From the NCBI GenBank assembly GCA_963575745.1, contig CAUYUJ010021075.1, forward strand, positions 62,001 to 126,000: a stretch of 64,000 nucleotides of DNA. Reading direction: 5' to 3'. This stretch comes from Prorocentrum cordatum (taxonomy: Eukaryota > Sar > Dinophyceae > Prorocentrales > Prorocentraceae). The notes beneath the pieces are model-generated. The model saw nothing but the letters and a program-made list of their open reading frames with translations, was not told the origin of the DNA and searched no databases. Below, one piece after another: positions 34,119 through 44,789 of the stretch. The position numbers and the translations under genes are program-made. Position 1 is the first letter of the stretch. Each line of letters starts with the position of its first letter.

Positions 34119-34433
34119 TCGAGCAGGAGATCGGCTGCAGAATTCACTCGCCAAACATTGACTGTGTTCCGTCAAATCTGCGCACGTGGCGTGGACTGAT
34201 GCGGTCAAGAGGCGGTCTCGGGGGCACACCAGTTCGGTGCGGTCGGCCCGAGGTGTTGAGATCGAGGTCGGTTCGGGGAAGGTGCCCGAATGTTCCTCGC
34301 GCTCGTTGGGTGCTCTTGCGCATCCCGGGGGAGGGTGCCCTCGAATACTCTTCGTCTCGGCCGGCGGAGGGCCTCATATGTTCTTGAAGGATGTTCTCCT
34401 GCCCCAGGTCCGACTGCAGTCGATCTCCTACTC
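34119..34433. mobile_element. IR8 element, copy 1 (long)
   Basis: Ends TCGAGCAGGAGATCGGCTGCAG and CTGCAGTCGATCTCCTACTCG are inverted over about 21 bp; at 315 bp it is about twice the size of the other two copies. Confidence 0.65.
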
Positions 34434-34585
34434 GCCTGCTAGGCCGTCCCGGGGCCCTCTGGGGGGGGCTGGTCGACCCTCCCTGAGGCGGTGTTGGAGG
34501 CTTCTTGGGCCGTCGTGGATTGTCCGAGTCTCGAGAACGTGGAGGGCCCCGAAAATATAGAAAAAAACAGAAAAGGAGCCACAGA

Positions 34586-34587
<2 letters not shown>

Positions 34588-34622
<35 letters not shown>
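34588..34622. repeat. (TC)n microsatellite
   Basis: Seventeen TC units directly abutting the left end of an IR1 element. Confidence 0.9.
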
Positions 34623-34624
<2 letters not shown>

Positions 34625-34814
34625 AACAAGAAAAAAGCATGGCATAAACATACATTTTTGGCGCTCCGCGCGGATTTCTTGGATCCGCACTGGGCCCACC
34701 CGGCGGCGCCTCCTGGCGCGCTTTGCGCGCCATGGAGGAAGGCCCAGCGCAGATCCAAGAGGTGCGCGTGCAGCGCTAAAAGTTCAAGTCTAGGCAATTT
34801 CTTCTTCTTCTTCT
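34622..34814. mobile_element. IR1 hairpin element, copy 3
   Basis: The right arm is degenerate (GGTGCGCGTGCAGCGCTAAA); the outer end TTCTTCTTCTTC runs straight into the TACAG start of an IR5 element. Confidence 0.7.
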
Positions 34815-34993
34815 ACAGCGGAGACCCATGCCAAGAAACACCCTGCTTGCCTCCAGGACGCCCCGGGTTTCTTGGGTTTCGATGGTTTTGCCATGGCAAG
34901 CGTGACGTTCCCGCACGACAAATCGATGGACGCCCTGGGGTCTCAGGATTGGGTTTCTTGTGGAAGGTTTCTCGTGGTCGGGCCCCTACTGTA
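34813..34993. mobile_element. IR5 element, copy 2
   Basis: From TACAGCGGAGACCCATG to GGGCCCCTACTGTA; full length. Confidence 0.7.
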
Positions 34994-35012
34994 TGCTGTG
35001 TTCTCAGGAAAA

Positions 35013-35140
35013 GACAAGCACTGACACAGTTAATCGTCGATTCCCACGAAAAAGAAGGAGACTGAGGGAACTGGGGAGGAAGACGAACACCCTGAAAATA
35101 TTTGGAAGTTTGGGGAATCCTGGGATTTGTGTCTCAGGGC
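35013..35140. repeat. R16 AT-rich repeat, copy 3
   Basis: ACACAGTTAATCGTCGATTC at the left, AATCCTGGGATTTGTGTCTC at the right. Confidence 0.55.
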
Positions 35141-35299
35141 TGGACCTAGACGGTTTTTGGTGATTCTGTGGGCCGTTGTCGTTTCGACTTCGTATTGCAG
35201 TAGAGAGGCGGATTCGAGACAAAAGCGAGGGACAACGAAAACAAAACGACAACGACAAACAACGTTTAGGTTCAGCCCTGTTGTGTCTAAGTATCTATG

Positions 35300-35462
35300 C
35301 GTGTGTGTGTGTGTGTTTTTGTGTGTGCGTGTGTGTGTGACTGTGTGTGTATGTGTGTGTGCGTGGGCGTGGGCGTGGGCGTGGGCGTGGGCGTGGGCGT
35401 GGGCGTGGGCGTGTGCGTGTGTGTGTGTGTGTTTTTGTGTGTGTGTGTGTCTGTGTGTGTGT

Positions 35463-35508
<46 letters not shown>
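35300..35508. repeat. (GT)n tract with GGGCGT block
   Basis: GT dinucleotides with an internal run of seven GGGCGT hexamers at 35366-35410; the tract runs into the gap and its real length is unknown. Confidence 0.95.
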
Positions 35509-35608
35509 NNNNNNNNNNNNNNNNNNNNNNNNNNNNNNNNNNNNNNNNNNNNNNNNNNNNNNNNNNNNNNNNNNNNNNNNNNNNNNNNNNNNNNNNNNNN
35601 NNNNNNNN
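35509..35608. other. Assembly gap, 100 N
   Basis: Exactly 100 N, the usual placeholder for a gap of unknown size. Sequence to the right resumes inside an ATCCGATCCGAC-type repeat fragment. Confidence 0.99.
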
Positions 35609-35696
35609 GATGCGGCCCGACTCGCCGCACATTGCGGTTCGCTCCGATCTTCCGATTCGACGTTGACGGATGTTGCGTTCTCCCAGACATCCCACG

Positions 35697-35830
35697 TACA
35701 GTCAACCCGCGCAGTAGGGATGGGCAGCCTTCCCAAGGGTAGCCTTGCATCCTGAACTCCTGGGCCAATCCTTGGCCACTTTCGTTGGCCGCGCCCCGCT
35801 CGAGAAGGCTTGAACTGGGCGCCCGAGGCC
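35697..35830. mobile_element. IR4 element, copy 3 (right end lost)
   Basis: TACAGTCAACCCGCGCAG and the CCTTCCCAAGGGTA block are intact; sequence diverges after GGGCGCCCGAGGCCC. Confidence 0.6.
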
Positions 35831-35890
35831 CTTGCTGGCGGTCCGGGGGCCCTCGCCAGGCCCTCGGACCGCCAGCAACAAGATTCGGTA

Positions 35891-36068
35891 GAGGCCTCTT
35901 AGATGGGGTCCGAGTAGATGGGGTCGAAGGATCGCGCCGCATCGCCGATGCATCGGCGACGCCAGCGTGCAGGAATTCGGGCTTCGCATCGAGCCACAGC
36001 GCCGATGCATCGGCGATGCGGCGCGATCCCCCGACTCCAACTACTCCGACCCCATCCGGGAGGCCTAG
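35891..36068. mobile_element. IR6 palindromic element, copy 3
   Basis: GAGGCCTCTTAGATGGGGTC at the left and GACCCCATCCGGGAGGCCTA at the right; only about 22 bp before an IR2 element. Confidence 0.75.
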
Positions 36069-36089
36069 ATTCGAGACGGACATCAGTTT

Positions 36090-36215
36090 GGCATCGCTCG
36101 AACGTGGTTTTTTTTTCCTCGGCGAGGTACACCGAGGAGCCTCTGGAAGAACGTTGCGACGACACGCACGCACAACGGAGGAAAAGGCGCAGGGAGTGGA
36201 CGTCCGAGCGACGGC
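36090..36215. mobile_element. IR2 element, copy 8
   Basis: Complete; a T10 run replaces the usual TGTGCATTTTTC. Confidence 0.7.
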
Positions 36216-36305
36216 GAGCCAGGCCCTGGGGAAAGGATCGAGACTTCGGGGGAACGCAGGCTGCCACAAAAACATCGGATATGGCTGCAAAGGGGCAGGA
36301 CTCTG

Positions 36306-36380
36306 ATATATATATATATATATATATACATATACACATATATATATATATATATACATGTACATATGTGCATATGTGCA
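36306..36380. repeat. (TA)n with CATATG words
   Basis: TATATA tract followed by ACATATGTGCATATGTGC. Confidence 0.9.
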
Positions 36381-36489
36381 TTCAAGAAACTCGGCTCTGG
36401 AACCGGGGTCGGGACAACATGGAGCAAGGGGGTTACGACATCTGCTGCGCGCAGCTGGTTTCGGCCTCGCCGCGGGGCGCTTGCCTCAC

Positions 36490-36656
36490 AATCGGCGTCA
36501 CCCCAGCATATTATTGCAGGAGGACAATTCAAAAATAGTAAAAAATAGTCAGGGGACTATGTTTTGACTATTTTTCAGTATGCTTAGGGCATTGTTTCAG
36601 TATTTGGTATTTTTTCGTCGAAATATCCCCCCTTCAGGGGGACAGGCCCGACTTAA
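36490..36656. mobile_element. IR3 element, copy 4
   Basis: The right end GGGGGACAGGCCCGACTTAA and centre AATAGTCAGGGGACTATG are clear; the left end is heavily diverged (ATCGGCGTCACCCC). Confidence 0.6.
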
Positions 36657-37156
36657 TACTAATACTATATGTGCGTCGCCCCCCCCAGGAGCGACGCGCG
36701 CAGAAACATCCCACAGCATAGGCTCCGTGGCGAGCGCTTTCTGGCCATACCGGTTGGGGGACGATATGCTACAAGCAGGTTCTCGATAAGCTACGATATG
36801 CTACGATACAATTTATTACGATATAAATCAAGACGCACGCCTCCAGTGAGGACACGTTGTAGTAGTATGTTCATGTGCGGCACACATAAGGTTGACGCCA
36901 GGAGGCGCCGGGGAGATAGATTGAGTGAGTTGATTCGCTGACCCCCGCTTTGCGTCCGACCCGGCAGAGGCTTGATTTCGATATTGTCCCCACCGTGGCC
37001 CCTCGTGGGATAGGCCGCGAGCAGTTGCGATTGCATGTTGCTTCCTCAAGGGCGCGGGCCTCCTCTGGGAGGCCTTTGCTTCGGGCCAGCTGGCGGTCTC
37101 TGGGGCCAGCTTCGGGAGTCAGGCGCTCGAAATGCCAGTTCGTGGTCTCCCCTCGT

Positions 37157-37318
37157 TCGAGTAGGAGATCGATTACAGAAATGATGTACTCCAGCATTTA
37201 TTCCCCGACGAAAAATAACGTAGAGTGGAGCTACAAGGAACCCGACGAAACACACGACAGAAAACGGCGGACGAACAATTTCGGGGCACATCAATTCTGT
37301 AGCCGATCTCCCCCTTCG
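37157..37318. mobile_element. IR8 element, copy 2
   Basis: TCGAGTAGGAGATCGATTAC to TGTAGCCGATCTCCCCCTTC; interior shares ACAATTTCGGGGCACATCAA with the copy at 63165. Confidence 0.65.
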
Positions 37319-38440
37319 GGCCTCGTGGGTCCCCGCCCCCCGTGCTTTCCCTCCTCCATCTCCTCCCGCCTCCCCGCTGCTTCCCGCCTCCCTTCCGCCT
37401 CCCTGCTCCGTCCCGCCCTCCTCCCCCGCCTCGCACTTCCTCGTGCCCCCTCCTCCCGCCCCCATCCTCCTTCCCTCCCCTGGCCCCCTCCTCGAGATTT
37501 TTGTTTGTTTGGTTGTTGTTGGACCCCCCCTTGGCCATAAGGCGAGTGATGCCCCCACTCCCCCCCCCCCCCATAACGCTCCCCCCCCCCCCCGAGGGCG
37601 TCCAGGCACTGCCGCGGCGCGTTCGGCCCCATAGTTTGTGTGGTGTTTGACCCACACGGCGGGGGGGGCGCCGTCATGCCCATCCCCCGCCCCAGCCACC
37701 CCCCCCTCGCCTCCGCGAGCAATGAAATGTTATCCCCCCCTGACCCCCTCCGCATTTCCGGCTCTGCTGGGCCCCATCACGATGCAGATTTCGAGCAGGA
37801 GGCCGACCACAGAATCGATCAATCGCACAATTTTTGTTTTGTATATTTTTCCACATTCAACACAATGTGTTTAGATACACAAGCAGCCAACTCCTATGTG
37901 ATCCGCTTCGACGGAAATTATGTTCTGCGGATATCAGTTATGTCGTCGATCTCCGACCCGAAACGTTGTCAGGGGCAAGTCCGATCCGACCTGATTTCCC
38001 GATTCGGTGCTGGCGGATCCTTCCCTCCTCCCGCGCTCGGAGATAGGCGCGTCGGACCCCCCCTCGCCCACCGATCGCCGAGGGGGGCTCGCCAGCCCGC
38101 CCCGCCCAGGAGCGCGCGGACTCGCCATCGGGGGCTCCTCGTCGATCCATCGGCGAAGTGCCGTCGATCCGCGCTCGACGCCTCCCCCCCTGAGCTGCCC
38201 CCCCCTGCGGAACCGCTGCCCCACGGGACTCCATTCGGCATCGCAGAGTGGACTGGGGTCGTGGTCGAACGCTTCGTGTCCTGACGGGTTGAGCATGTCA
38301 GGCCCTCGTCGCGAATCCTGCGGGCAAACGCGTCGGTGGTCGAACCATGGAGTTTCCGAACACGTCACGCCCTTACCCTCGCACGCGATGGTTCTCCCCC
38401 AATCCCAGACTTGTGGACGAACCGTGCAGCCGATGAAGCA
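37319..38440. other. Spacer with C-runs, no gene called
   Basis: Pyrimidine-rich 37320-37500, C11-C14 runs at 37557-37603, and an ATCCGATCCGAC-type fragment at 37955-38010. Open frames here are Pro/Arg-rich and not credible. Confidence 0.45.
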
Positions 38441-38447
38441 AACAATT

Positions 38448-38523
38448 CTGGGATACACCCCGAGGGGGATATTCGGACGCACCACCGTCGAGGATGGGCG
38501 CCCCCCCATCGTATATCCCAGGG
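38448..38523. mobile_element. IR12 element, copy 3
   Basis: CTGGGATACACCCCGAGG to CATCGTATATCCCAGGG; the most symmetrical of the three copies. Confidence 0.65.
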
Positions 38524-38729
38524 TTGGGCCCCAAATTTCGAGGTCGATTCAAAAAACCCTCGAAGCCTGGGACACTGGGCGACATTAGCCCCTGTCATAC
38601 CCGGCCTTCCGACGGCGATTCTTCTTGTGGCCTAGAGGTTTCGACCGCTTCTTCCGGGCCTGTGCTCCCGCCTGGATACTTGTCCGATGGCCCCGTGGCC
38701 CGAGAACGCGTGGTGTTCTGATGCTGTTA

Positions 38730-38952
38730 GAGGAGGGGAGGAGGGGGGGATGAGGAGGAGGAGGAGATAGGAGGAGAAGATAGGAGGAGGAGGAGGAGGA
38801 GGAGGAGGAGGAGGAGATAGGAGGAGGAGGAGGAGATAGGAGGAGGAGGAGAAGGAGGAGGAGGAGGAAGGAGGAGGAGGGAGGAGGAGGGAGGAGGAGG
38901 AGGAGGAGGAGGAGGAGGGATGAGGGAGGAGGAGGAGGAGGAGGAGGAGGAC
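38730..38952. repeat. (GGA)n trinucleotide tract
   Basis: GGA/GAG triplets with GATAGGA interruptions, ending 20 bp before the degenerate carrier exon at 38971. Confidence 0.95.
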
Positions 38953-38970
38953 TGAGCAACCCACCCGCAG

Positions 38971-39022
38971 TGGGGCGCCCGGCGGGTTCGTCCACACGGG
39001 GGCCTTGACGGTTTTGTGGCAG
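38971..39022 (+). pseudogene. Degenerate duplicate of carrier exon
   Basis: Reads APGGFVHTGALTVLWQ, 12 of 16 residues identical to the segment APAGFVQTGALTGLWR in the exon at 40407-40504. Preceded by an AG at 38969-38970 and followed by CAG|GC, so it could once have been spliced. After that the carrier similarity stops. It is either a relic of exon duplication or an alternative exon. Confidence 0.4.
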
Positions 39023-39595
39023 GCCCCCCCACGCCACCTAAGACCGACGGACAGCAACGCGTCCTGGGTCGAATGGCGTGACATTCTTACGCTCACAGAA
39101 GAAAGGGGCATGGCATGGGGAGAAACGGTTGGAAGTTCTCGCGAATGAATCATATCGGCGTTGGACCAGAGGTGCAAGCGCCGACCCAAGCAATTTGCAC
39201 GGGCCTCCGACAGCTCATGCTGATGATTTGTCCCCTGTCTGGCAGGATGGGGTTGTTAGATCAAAACCCGCCTCGCACCCGTTCTACCGCGGGCGCCAGG
39301 CCCAAAGAGTGCCAGTGTTCCCAGAGTATCCCGCCTCGCGTTCTTGGGCTGTGAGCGTTTGACGCAAAATAGTTATTGTTCGTGCAGCTCTGAGAACCGC
39401 CGAGCCCCGACGTTCTTTTTTCGCAAAGACCTCCCGAGGTCCCGACCCATTCTTGGAGACCGGCTTCTTATCTTGAGCCGTTTGGTTGACAGTCCCGATG
39501 TTTCTGACGAAGGCCCCCGCCGGAAACAACAACAAACATGTTCCGCCGTGATTTTTGTCACAACACGAGAGGGTTTGCTTGGATCACCGCTAGGG

Positions 39596-39756
39596 TTAAG
39601 TCGGGCACGTCCCTCTACAGGGGGAATAATAGAAAATAGTCCAGAAATAGTCGGGGGACTATTGTTTGACTATTTTTGAGCATTTGTGGGGTATGATTTG
39701 GGTATTTTCAACGTTTCGCCCAACACCCCCCATGTAGGGGGACATGCCCGACCTAA
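39596..39756. mobile_element. IR3 element, copy 5
   Basis: The best-preserved copy: TTAAGTCGGGC to GCCCGACCTAA, flanked on both sides by the identical octamer CGCTAGGG. 161 bp; the centre contains the palindromic words AATAGTC and GACTATT. Confidence 0.85.
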
Positions 39757-39781
39757 CGCTAGGGTTGCTCAGGGGACATCT

Positions 39782-39998
39782 GGGCCTCCCAGATCGGGTC
39801 GGAGCAGAAGGGCTCGGATGGCCGCGGGTCGATGCGGAGCCTGCTTTGTTCCGCGCTGGCGTCGCCGATGCACTGCCGACACTGCCGATGCATCGCCGAT
39901 GCAGCGCTGATGCATCGCGGATGCATCGGTGATGCGTCGGCGATGCATTTGCGATGCGGCGCGATCCTCCGACCCCACCTGCTCGGACCCCATCTACA
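39782..39998. mobile_element. IR6 palindromic element, copy 4
   Basis: Expanded core with about eight GATGCATC(G) words; the right end lies against R15 copy 3. Confidence 0.7.
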
Positions 39999-40140
39999 GT
40001 CGGGGGTGGGCTGGGGAGGACACGCGAGCGGACACCAAATGTTCCTCCGCGGGGCCACGCTGCCACAGGAGCGCAGAGGGCATTGGCCGCGAACCACAGG
40101 ACGCAAGGGTACCCTCGATTCGGCTTGGTCGACCTACTAA
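39999..40140 (-). repeat. R15 dispersed repeat, copy 3
   Basis: Inverted relative to the first two copies; begins TACAGTCGG and ends TCGACCTACTAAT. Confidence 0.6.
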
Positions 40141-40152
40141 TCGAGGTCGACT

Positions 40153-40353
40153 CGGGACCATCGAAATGGGTACGGGAGAAATGCGTATGGTGCCCAACGG
40201 CAGTTCTTGTTCAGCTTGAACAGGACTCGCTGTTCGCGCCACCGCGTACGTGGTTCTTTGAAGACAAAAAGCCGCCTGTCCAACAGCGGCCGCTGTCGGC
40301 TTTGGACAACATTTGTTGTTGGGCATCGTACCCACTTTCTTCGTACCCATCTC
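40153..40353. mobile_element. IR13 element, copy 1
   Basis: Left GGGTACGGGAGAAATGCG and ATGGTGCCCAACGGCAG; right TTGTTGTTGGGCATCGTACC. The centre has GCGGCCGCTGTCGGCTTTGG. Confidence 0.65.
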
Positions 40354-40406
40354 GCGCGTCCAAGTCGGGTGTGTCCCCTAAGCAACCCCGGCGGTGATCC
40401 GAGCAG

Positions 40407-40504
40407 AAGGACCCGCACCGCGCCCCGCTGGAGGCGCCGGCCGGCTTCGTCCAGACGGGGGCCTTGACGGGCCTGTGGCGGGGCCTGACGCCCGTGCTGC
40501 TCAG
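40407..40504 (+). CDS. Mitochondrial carrier exon 1 of 6 (SAM carrier-like)
   Basis: The frame reads ...LEAPAGFVQTGALTGLWRGL then TPVLL. This matches the stretch of SAM-type carriers between the first P-x-D-x-x-K helix and the second helix: a short Gln/Glu-x-Pro-x-Gly-Phe loop, then G-(L/I)-(W/Y)-x-G. The exon can start after the AG at 40405-40406 and end at 40504 with a CAG|GC donor, leaving two bases (AG) that join one base (G) of the next island to make Arg. In the known family, SLC25 proteins are six-helix inner-membrane exchangers; the SAM type brings S-adenosylmethionine into mitochondria. The first helix and P-x-D-x-x-K part must be further left and were not found. Splice sites were chosen by eye to fit phase. 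Confidence 0.45.
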
Positions 40505-40602
40505 GCCCGCGCCGTGCCGGCCCCCCCGCGGGCCTTCCCGCTTCGGTCGGCCACCATGCGGGCCGAGTACGGCAGTTTGGCGTCTGGAGAGAAGATGAGA
40601 GG

Positions 40603-40813
40603 ATTCGGAAGCAAATCATGGGAGTTTTGTAGAGATGGATAGCGTCGACTTGCGTCGAGTAGCGTCTTAGAGTCGATGGGATAGCGCCAGTTCAGCGTGG
40701 CTAGCGTCGATTAGCGTTGATTTAACGACAACCAGCGTCGACAATCGTCGATTAGCGTCGATTCGCAAGAACCGACAAGATGGTATGGGAGGCTCACATG
40801 AGTTGCCATCGAA
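40603..40813. mobile_element. IR14 element, copy 2
   Basis: Weak left end AAGCAAATCATGGGAG; right end GCTCACATGAGTTGCCATCG. About ten TAGCGTCGA-type words inside. Lies in the putative carrier intron. Confidence 0.6.
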
Positions 40814-40825
40814 AAAAGAGGAAAC

Positions 40826-40966
40826 GGTACCCATACCCTTACCTTTCCCTCGTTATCCCCTTTTTCGGGCCTCTTGGGAGGCCCTCATCGCCACCGCTGG
40901 ATGCGCATCGTAATCCTGGTCAGAACGCACCCCAGGAGAGGTCCGGGGAGCATCGGTATCGGTACC
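40826..40966. mobile_element. IR10 element, copy 3
   Basis: GGTACCCATACC to GGTATCGGTACC, the copy with the best-preserved ends. Confidence 0.65.
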
Positions 40967-42215
40967 TTCTGACCTCCCCAGAAGAGGCACGAGGACCATG
41001 ACCAAGATGTCGCGGGATTTTGCCGATGCCGATCTTGGTCATGGTCCGTGTCGGCCGTCGCCGATTCGCGAGGATGATCCACGAGTTGGCGCGGACCAAG
41101 AGCGACTGTGACCAAGATCGGCACGACGTCTCTGCGTTCAGTCTGAGTCATGGTCCTCGTGCTCTGCCCTTTCGGCGTCGTGTCGACGCGGCGGCGACCC
41201 CGCCACGGGCCTTCGAGGCTCAGTGCCGACAGTGGCCCAGAAGCAATCGATATTGAACGATACGCCGTTTCGCAAAGCGCCGACCGCTCAAGGACGGGTG
41301 CTCCACGAGATGGGCGGGACCGACGCAAAGGTCGTGCGGCACGAAGCCGTTGAAGAAATCTTCGGTACGATCGAAACGGGGTCTTCGAAAACTCTGGTTA
41401 CTGGAAACCCGATCCCGATCCTTGATCCCTGGCAAACTGAGATCCTCGAACCTAGACGTACCTCGATCCCAGACATCCGAAGCATCGTTGTGTTCAATCG
41501 CGCCATGTTTGTTCGGCAGTGTCGGCCTGCAGGAGCTGTTTTCGGGCCCACGGGCCATCAACCATTGATCTGGGACGAAGAGTTGTTCCCCCCGAAGGGG
41601 CCGAGACCTTTTGGACGGCGGATTTTCTGATAGAATGAAAAACGCAGATCGTCGGATGTCTGGGATGGGGACGGAGACGAACGACATGTCCTGCCCACTC
41701 TGAGCAGAAGCCGCTGCCAGCGTCGCCGCGGGCGCTGGCCAAATGGACAGAGCACCTCGGCTGCCCAGCATCGGGGAAACGTCAGACTCGAGCACGCCGG
41801 AATTCGGGTTCGCCAGCGCTTTTCGACGAGCGCGTCCTGGGTTATGACGGTCCAGCTTTCGTGGGATGCTTGCAGCGGGAGGTCGCGTCAAATGCCGGAT
41901 TGGGCCTCGTCATGTGCATCATGGCCCCGTCAGACCAACCCCGCTCCCCCGAACCCGTGCCTCACGTCTCCCCCTCCCCGCTTGTGGGTCGGAGTCCTTC
42001 GCCTGGGCTCTCAGCGGTCCCTCAGACGGAGACGGTAGAGCCTCCAGGGCGCGCGCGCCGCCCAAATGCGCGCGTTCGCTTGAACGCCAGGAACTTACGT
42101 CCCCAGGCGGCAGGGGGGCCACAGAAGGGGGCCCCGAGCGTTCCCCCAATCTGCGCGCGCACCACCGCCCCAGCGACGTAGAGTTCGACCGGTCGTGGTG
42201 CCTCGAACCCGAGCC
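40967..42215. other. Intron-like spacer
   Basis: Repeat-derived up to 41160 (shared with 10998-11130). At 41469-41482 and 41652-41666 CCAGACATCCGA and TCGGATGTCTGG are inverted. A 135-codon plus frame at 41223-41630 was judged non-genic (see rejected). Confidence 0.4.
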
Positions 42216-42217
42216 TT

Positions 42218-42397
42218 CTGGTGGAGTCCCATGCCAAGGAATACCCTGCTTGCCTCCAGGGTGCCCTGGGTTTCTTGGGTTCCGATGGTTCTGCGATGGA
42301 GAGCGCGACGCTCCCGCACCAAAAGTCGAGGCGCGCCCCGGGGCCTCGGGGTTGGGTTTCTCGTGGACGGCTTCTTGTGGTCGGGCCTCCACTGTAC
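42218..42397. mobile_element. IR5 element, copy 3
   Basis: GTGGAGTCCCATGCCAAGG to GGGCCTCCACTGTA. Its terminal TACAGT is shared with the start of IR4 copy 4. Confidence 0.7.
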
Positions 42398-42551
42398 AGT
42401 CGACCCGCATTGCAAGGATATAGCATCCCTCCCAAGGGTACCCTCGCATCCTTGCCTCCTGGGTCCATCCTTGGACACTTGTGTTCGCCGCGCTCCGCTC
42501 GAAACGCTTCCGGGTCCTTATCGCGCATCCTTACTATCCGGGTTGACTGTA
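42395..42551. mobile_element. IR4 element, copy 4
   Basis: TACAGTCGACCCGCATTG to CTATCCGGGTTGACTGTA; the most symmetrical IR4 copy, about 157 bp. Confidence 0.75.
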
Positions 42552-42780
42552 GTCCCTCGAGCCCGAGTCTCACGTCTCCCCGACAGCAGCGGCCGCTGTC
42601 GCTCGTGGGCGGCACCCGCTGCTGGGCAGAGCGCCCCCCGTGCTATGCTGGGTCGCCCGCGGGGGCACGACGAGAGCACCGCACATGGCGCGGCCTGCGC
42701 CCGAGCGGTGGCCCTCCTCCAGATGGGGAGGTGGTGCGGGGGCGCGAGGTGTCTCCCGATGCCGCCCAGCACCTAGGCCT

Positions 42781-42984
42781 CGAAGAAGAGAAGCCGCCAT
42801 TCATTGAACATAAACTTTGGGCGCTCCGCGCGGAGTTCTTGGATCCGCGCGCCCCCCCCCCTGGGCGGCGCCTCCGGCGCCGTCCCTGGCGCGCGGAGCG
42901 CGCCAGGGAGGGGGGTCCAGCGCAGGTCCAAGGAATCCGCGCGGAGCGCCCAAAGTTTATGTTTATGGCGGTTTTCTTCTTCTA
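42781..42984. mobile_element. IR1 hairpin element, copy 4
   Basis: Longest and cleanest copy. Arms run CGAAGAAGAGAAGCCGCCAT, AACATAAACTTTGGGCGCTC inward, and are mirrored on the right by AAGTTTATGTTTATGGCGG and TTCTTCTTC. A 20-bp central palindrome CTGGCGCGCGGAGCGCGCCA could form a second stem. Confidence 0.8.
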
Positions 42985-43447
42985 GCCGAGCACCCAAGCC
43001 GCTTCCAATTTTGAGATTCGGCATCATCGACTTTACTACGCTTCTAGAAGGCCACATTGCGACCCCTACCCCACCTCCCCCCCTTACAAGTCGTGGGGTG
43101 GTGGGGTCGGCTCGCGTGCGGCCTCCTAGCTTCCACGCAGCGTGGCAGCGTGCGTGGTGCTGCTGGCGGGCGTTCTGCCTGGACACGTCGCAGACCGCGT
43201 GGCCCGTGGGCGGCGGAAGGTCCAACGGCCCTCCTCTGCCCACGTGTCCATCCAGCAGCCTGCCCCGAGGGCGGGGCGCGAGGGTGCGAAGCGCGCCGAG
43301 AGACGCAGCGGGCTGCGAAGCGCGAGGCGCGAGATGTCCCGGGGCGGTGCGCGGGCGCGAGGGGCGCGAAGCTGCTTGCTTGCGCACGGCGGGGCGCGAC
43401 GTGCGAAGGCGGGGGGGGCCTCGATCTGCTCCGCGTGGCAAGCTCTC

Positions 43448-43663
43448 GGCGGCCAGCCCGGGGAGGGGGAGGAAGGGAGGAGGTGCGGGCCTCCTCGGAA
43501 GGCTCGGAAGGCTCCCGCCGGCGGCCTTCTGGGGTGTGTCCAGTGCCCTCCCGGGCAGCACACACACACGGAGAGCTTCTCGGGAGGCGCGGGAGGACTT
43601 CTGAGAAGTCCTGCCGCCTTTTGAGAAGGCCTCCTTCTCACTCCCCGCCAAGGCTCGCCGCCG
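43448..43663. mobile_element. IR7 element, copy 2
   Basis: GGCGGCCAGCCCGGGGAGGG to CCCGCCAAGGCTCGCCGCC; AGAAGTCC/GGCCTTCT words inside, more diverged than the other copies. Confidence 0.55.
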
Positions 43664-43764
43664 AAGTGTGGGCCGTCTGGCAGGCCCTCGTCGCCACGGC
43701 GGGGTTCGCCTCTCGAAGTCCTGGCCCCAGCGCCCCCCCCGGGGCAGGTCCGTGTCGGTATGTT

Positions 43765-44785
43765 TGTTGGCTTCCCCGCTGAGGCGGTGCGGCGACGACA
43801 CCGTCCGCGCGGTGGGTCGGTGGGGCTTCCGGGTGACCGCACGGCTTTGGGGCGGTTCGTTCTCCGAGGACGTGTAGTTCAGGCTGGCTCCGACGCCGAG
43901 ACTCTGATGACTCCCAGGCTCGGACTTCGAGAGTCCGACCCGGACTCCGAGTTCGGCTCTTTTCCCGCTTTTCCCGCCTTGCAATCCCTCTCCCCTTGCC
44001 TCCCTCTCTCTCTCTCCACAAGCTCGGAATAAGACCTCTAGACTCGAGAGCCGAGGCCTCAAGCGACTGAGGCCATCGGGCTCCCAACGCCATGCGGCGA
44101 CGGACCGTGCGGTGAGGTCTTTCGGGGGAGGTCGAGGTCACCGCGCGGCCCGCCACCGCACCGTTTTTGGGACCACCCGTTTCGGGGCTCGCTTCGATGC
44201 CTCCGTTCCGATGCCTCCCACTCGATTCGACTCGACCTCGATTTGGGCTCCGATTCCTCAGCGGAGGCCTACTGATTCGCCTGCGGATTCACGCCGACTC
44301 GACTCCTCCCGACTCGGCCAGCGAGAGTCCCGCGCCGATCCGAGTCATGTCGACCGCCGATTCTCGACCGCCGACCCGACTTGTCGATTCGATTCGGGGC
44401 TCTCCTGCCCCCCGGGCGCGGCGCGAAGAGCAGGCGCGGCCAGCGCCCAGGAGGGGCTCCACGGGGGCGGGCGCGGCCCGCGGCAGGCGCGCGACGCGTC
44501 GGCGCGCCCGCGCCGCCGGCGCGGGGACTCTCTCTCTGAGGGTGCTCGCTTCGAGCCCAGGATCGCCGAGCGCATCCCGCTACTCGCAGAGCGTGCCTGC
44601 TCGCAAGCGTCCAGGAGAACAAGGTTTTTTTCTCGGCGTAGTGGATCGTGAATTCCCCGCGGCGGATCCAGGCCATTTGCGAGTGGTTGCTTTGCGTGTA
44701 GTGGAACGCGCTTCGAGCCCAGGAGGCCCGCAGAAGACATCCGACGTCGCGAGATCCGCACGAAGGCCAGGGTCGAGAGCACAGT
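43765..44785. other. GC-rich spacer, no gene called
   Basis: CGACTCGA/GATTCG words at 44170-44410 belong to the ATCCGATCCGAC-type repeat. At 44570-44720 CCGCTACTCGCAGAGCG and GTGTAGTGGAACGCGC are partly inverted and shared with 10360-10660. Confidence 0.4.
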
Positions 44786-44789
44786 TCGG

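Noticed and set aside
41223-41630. A 135-codon plus-strand frame with fairly normal composition
   Set aside because: It overlaps inverted words (CCAGACATCCGA/TCGGATGTCTGG), has open frames opposite it and shows no recognisable motif.
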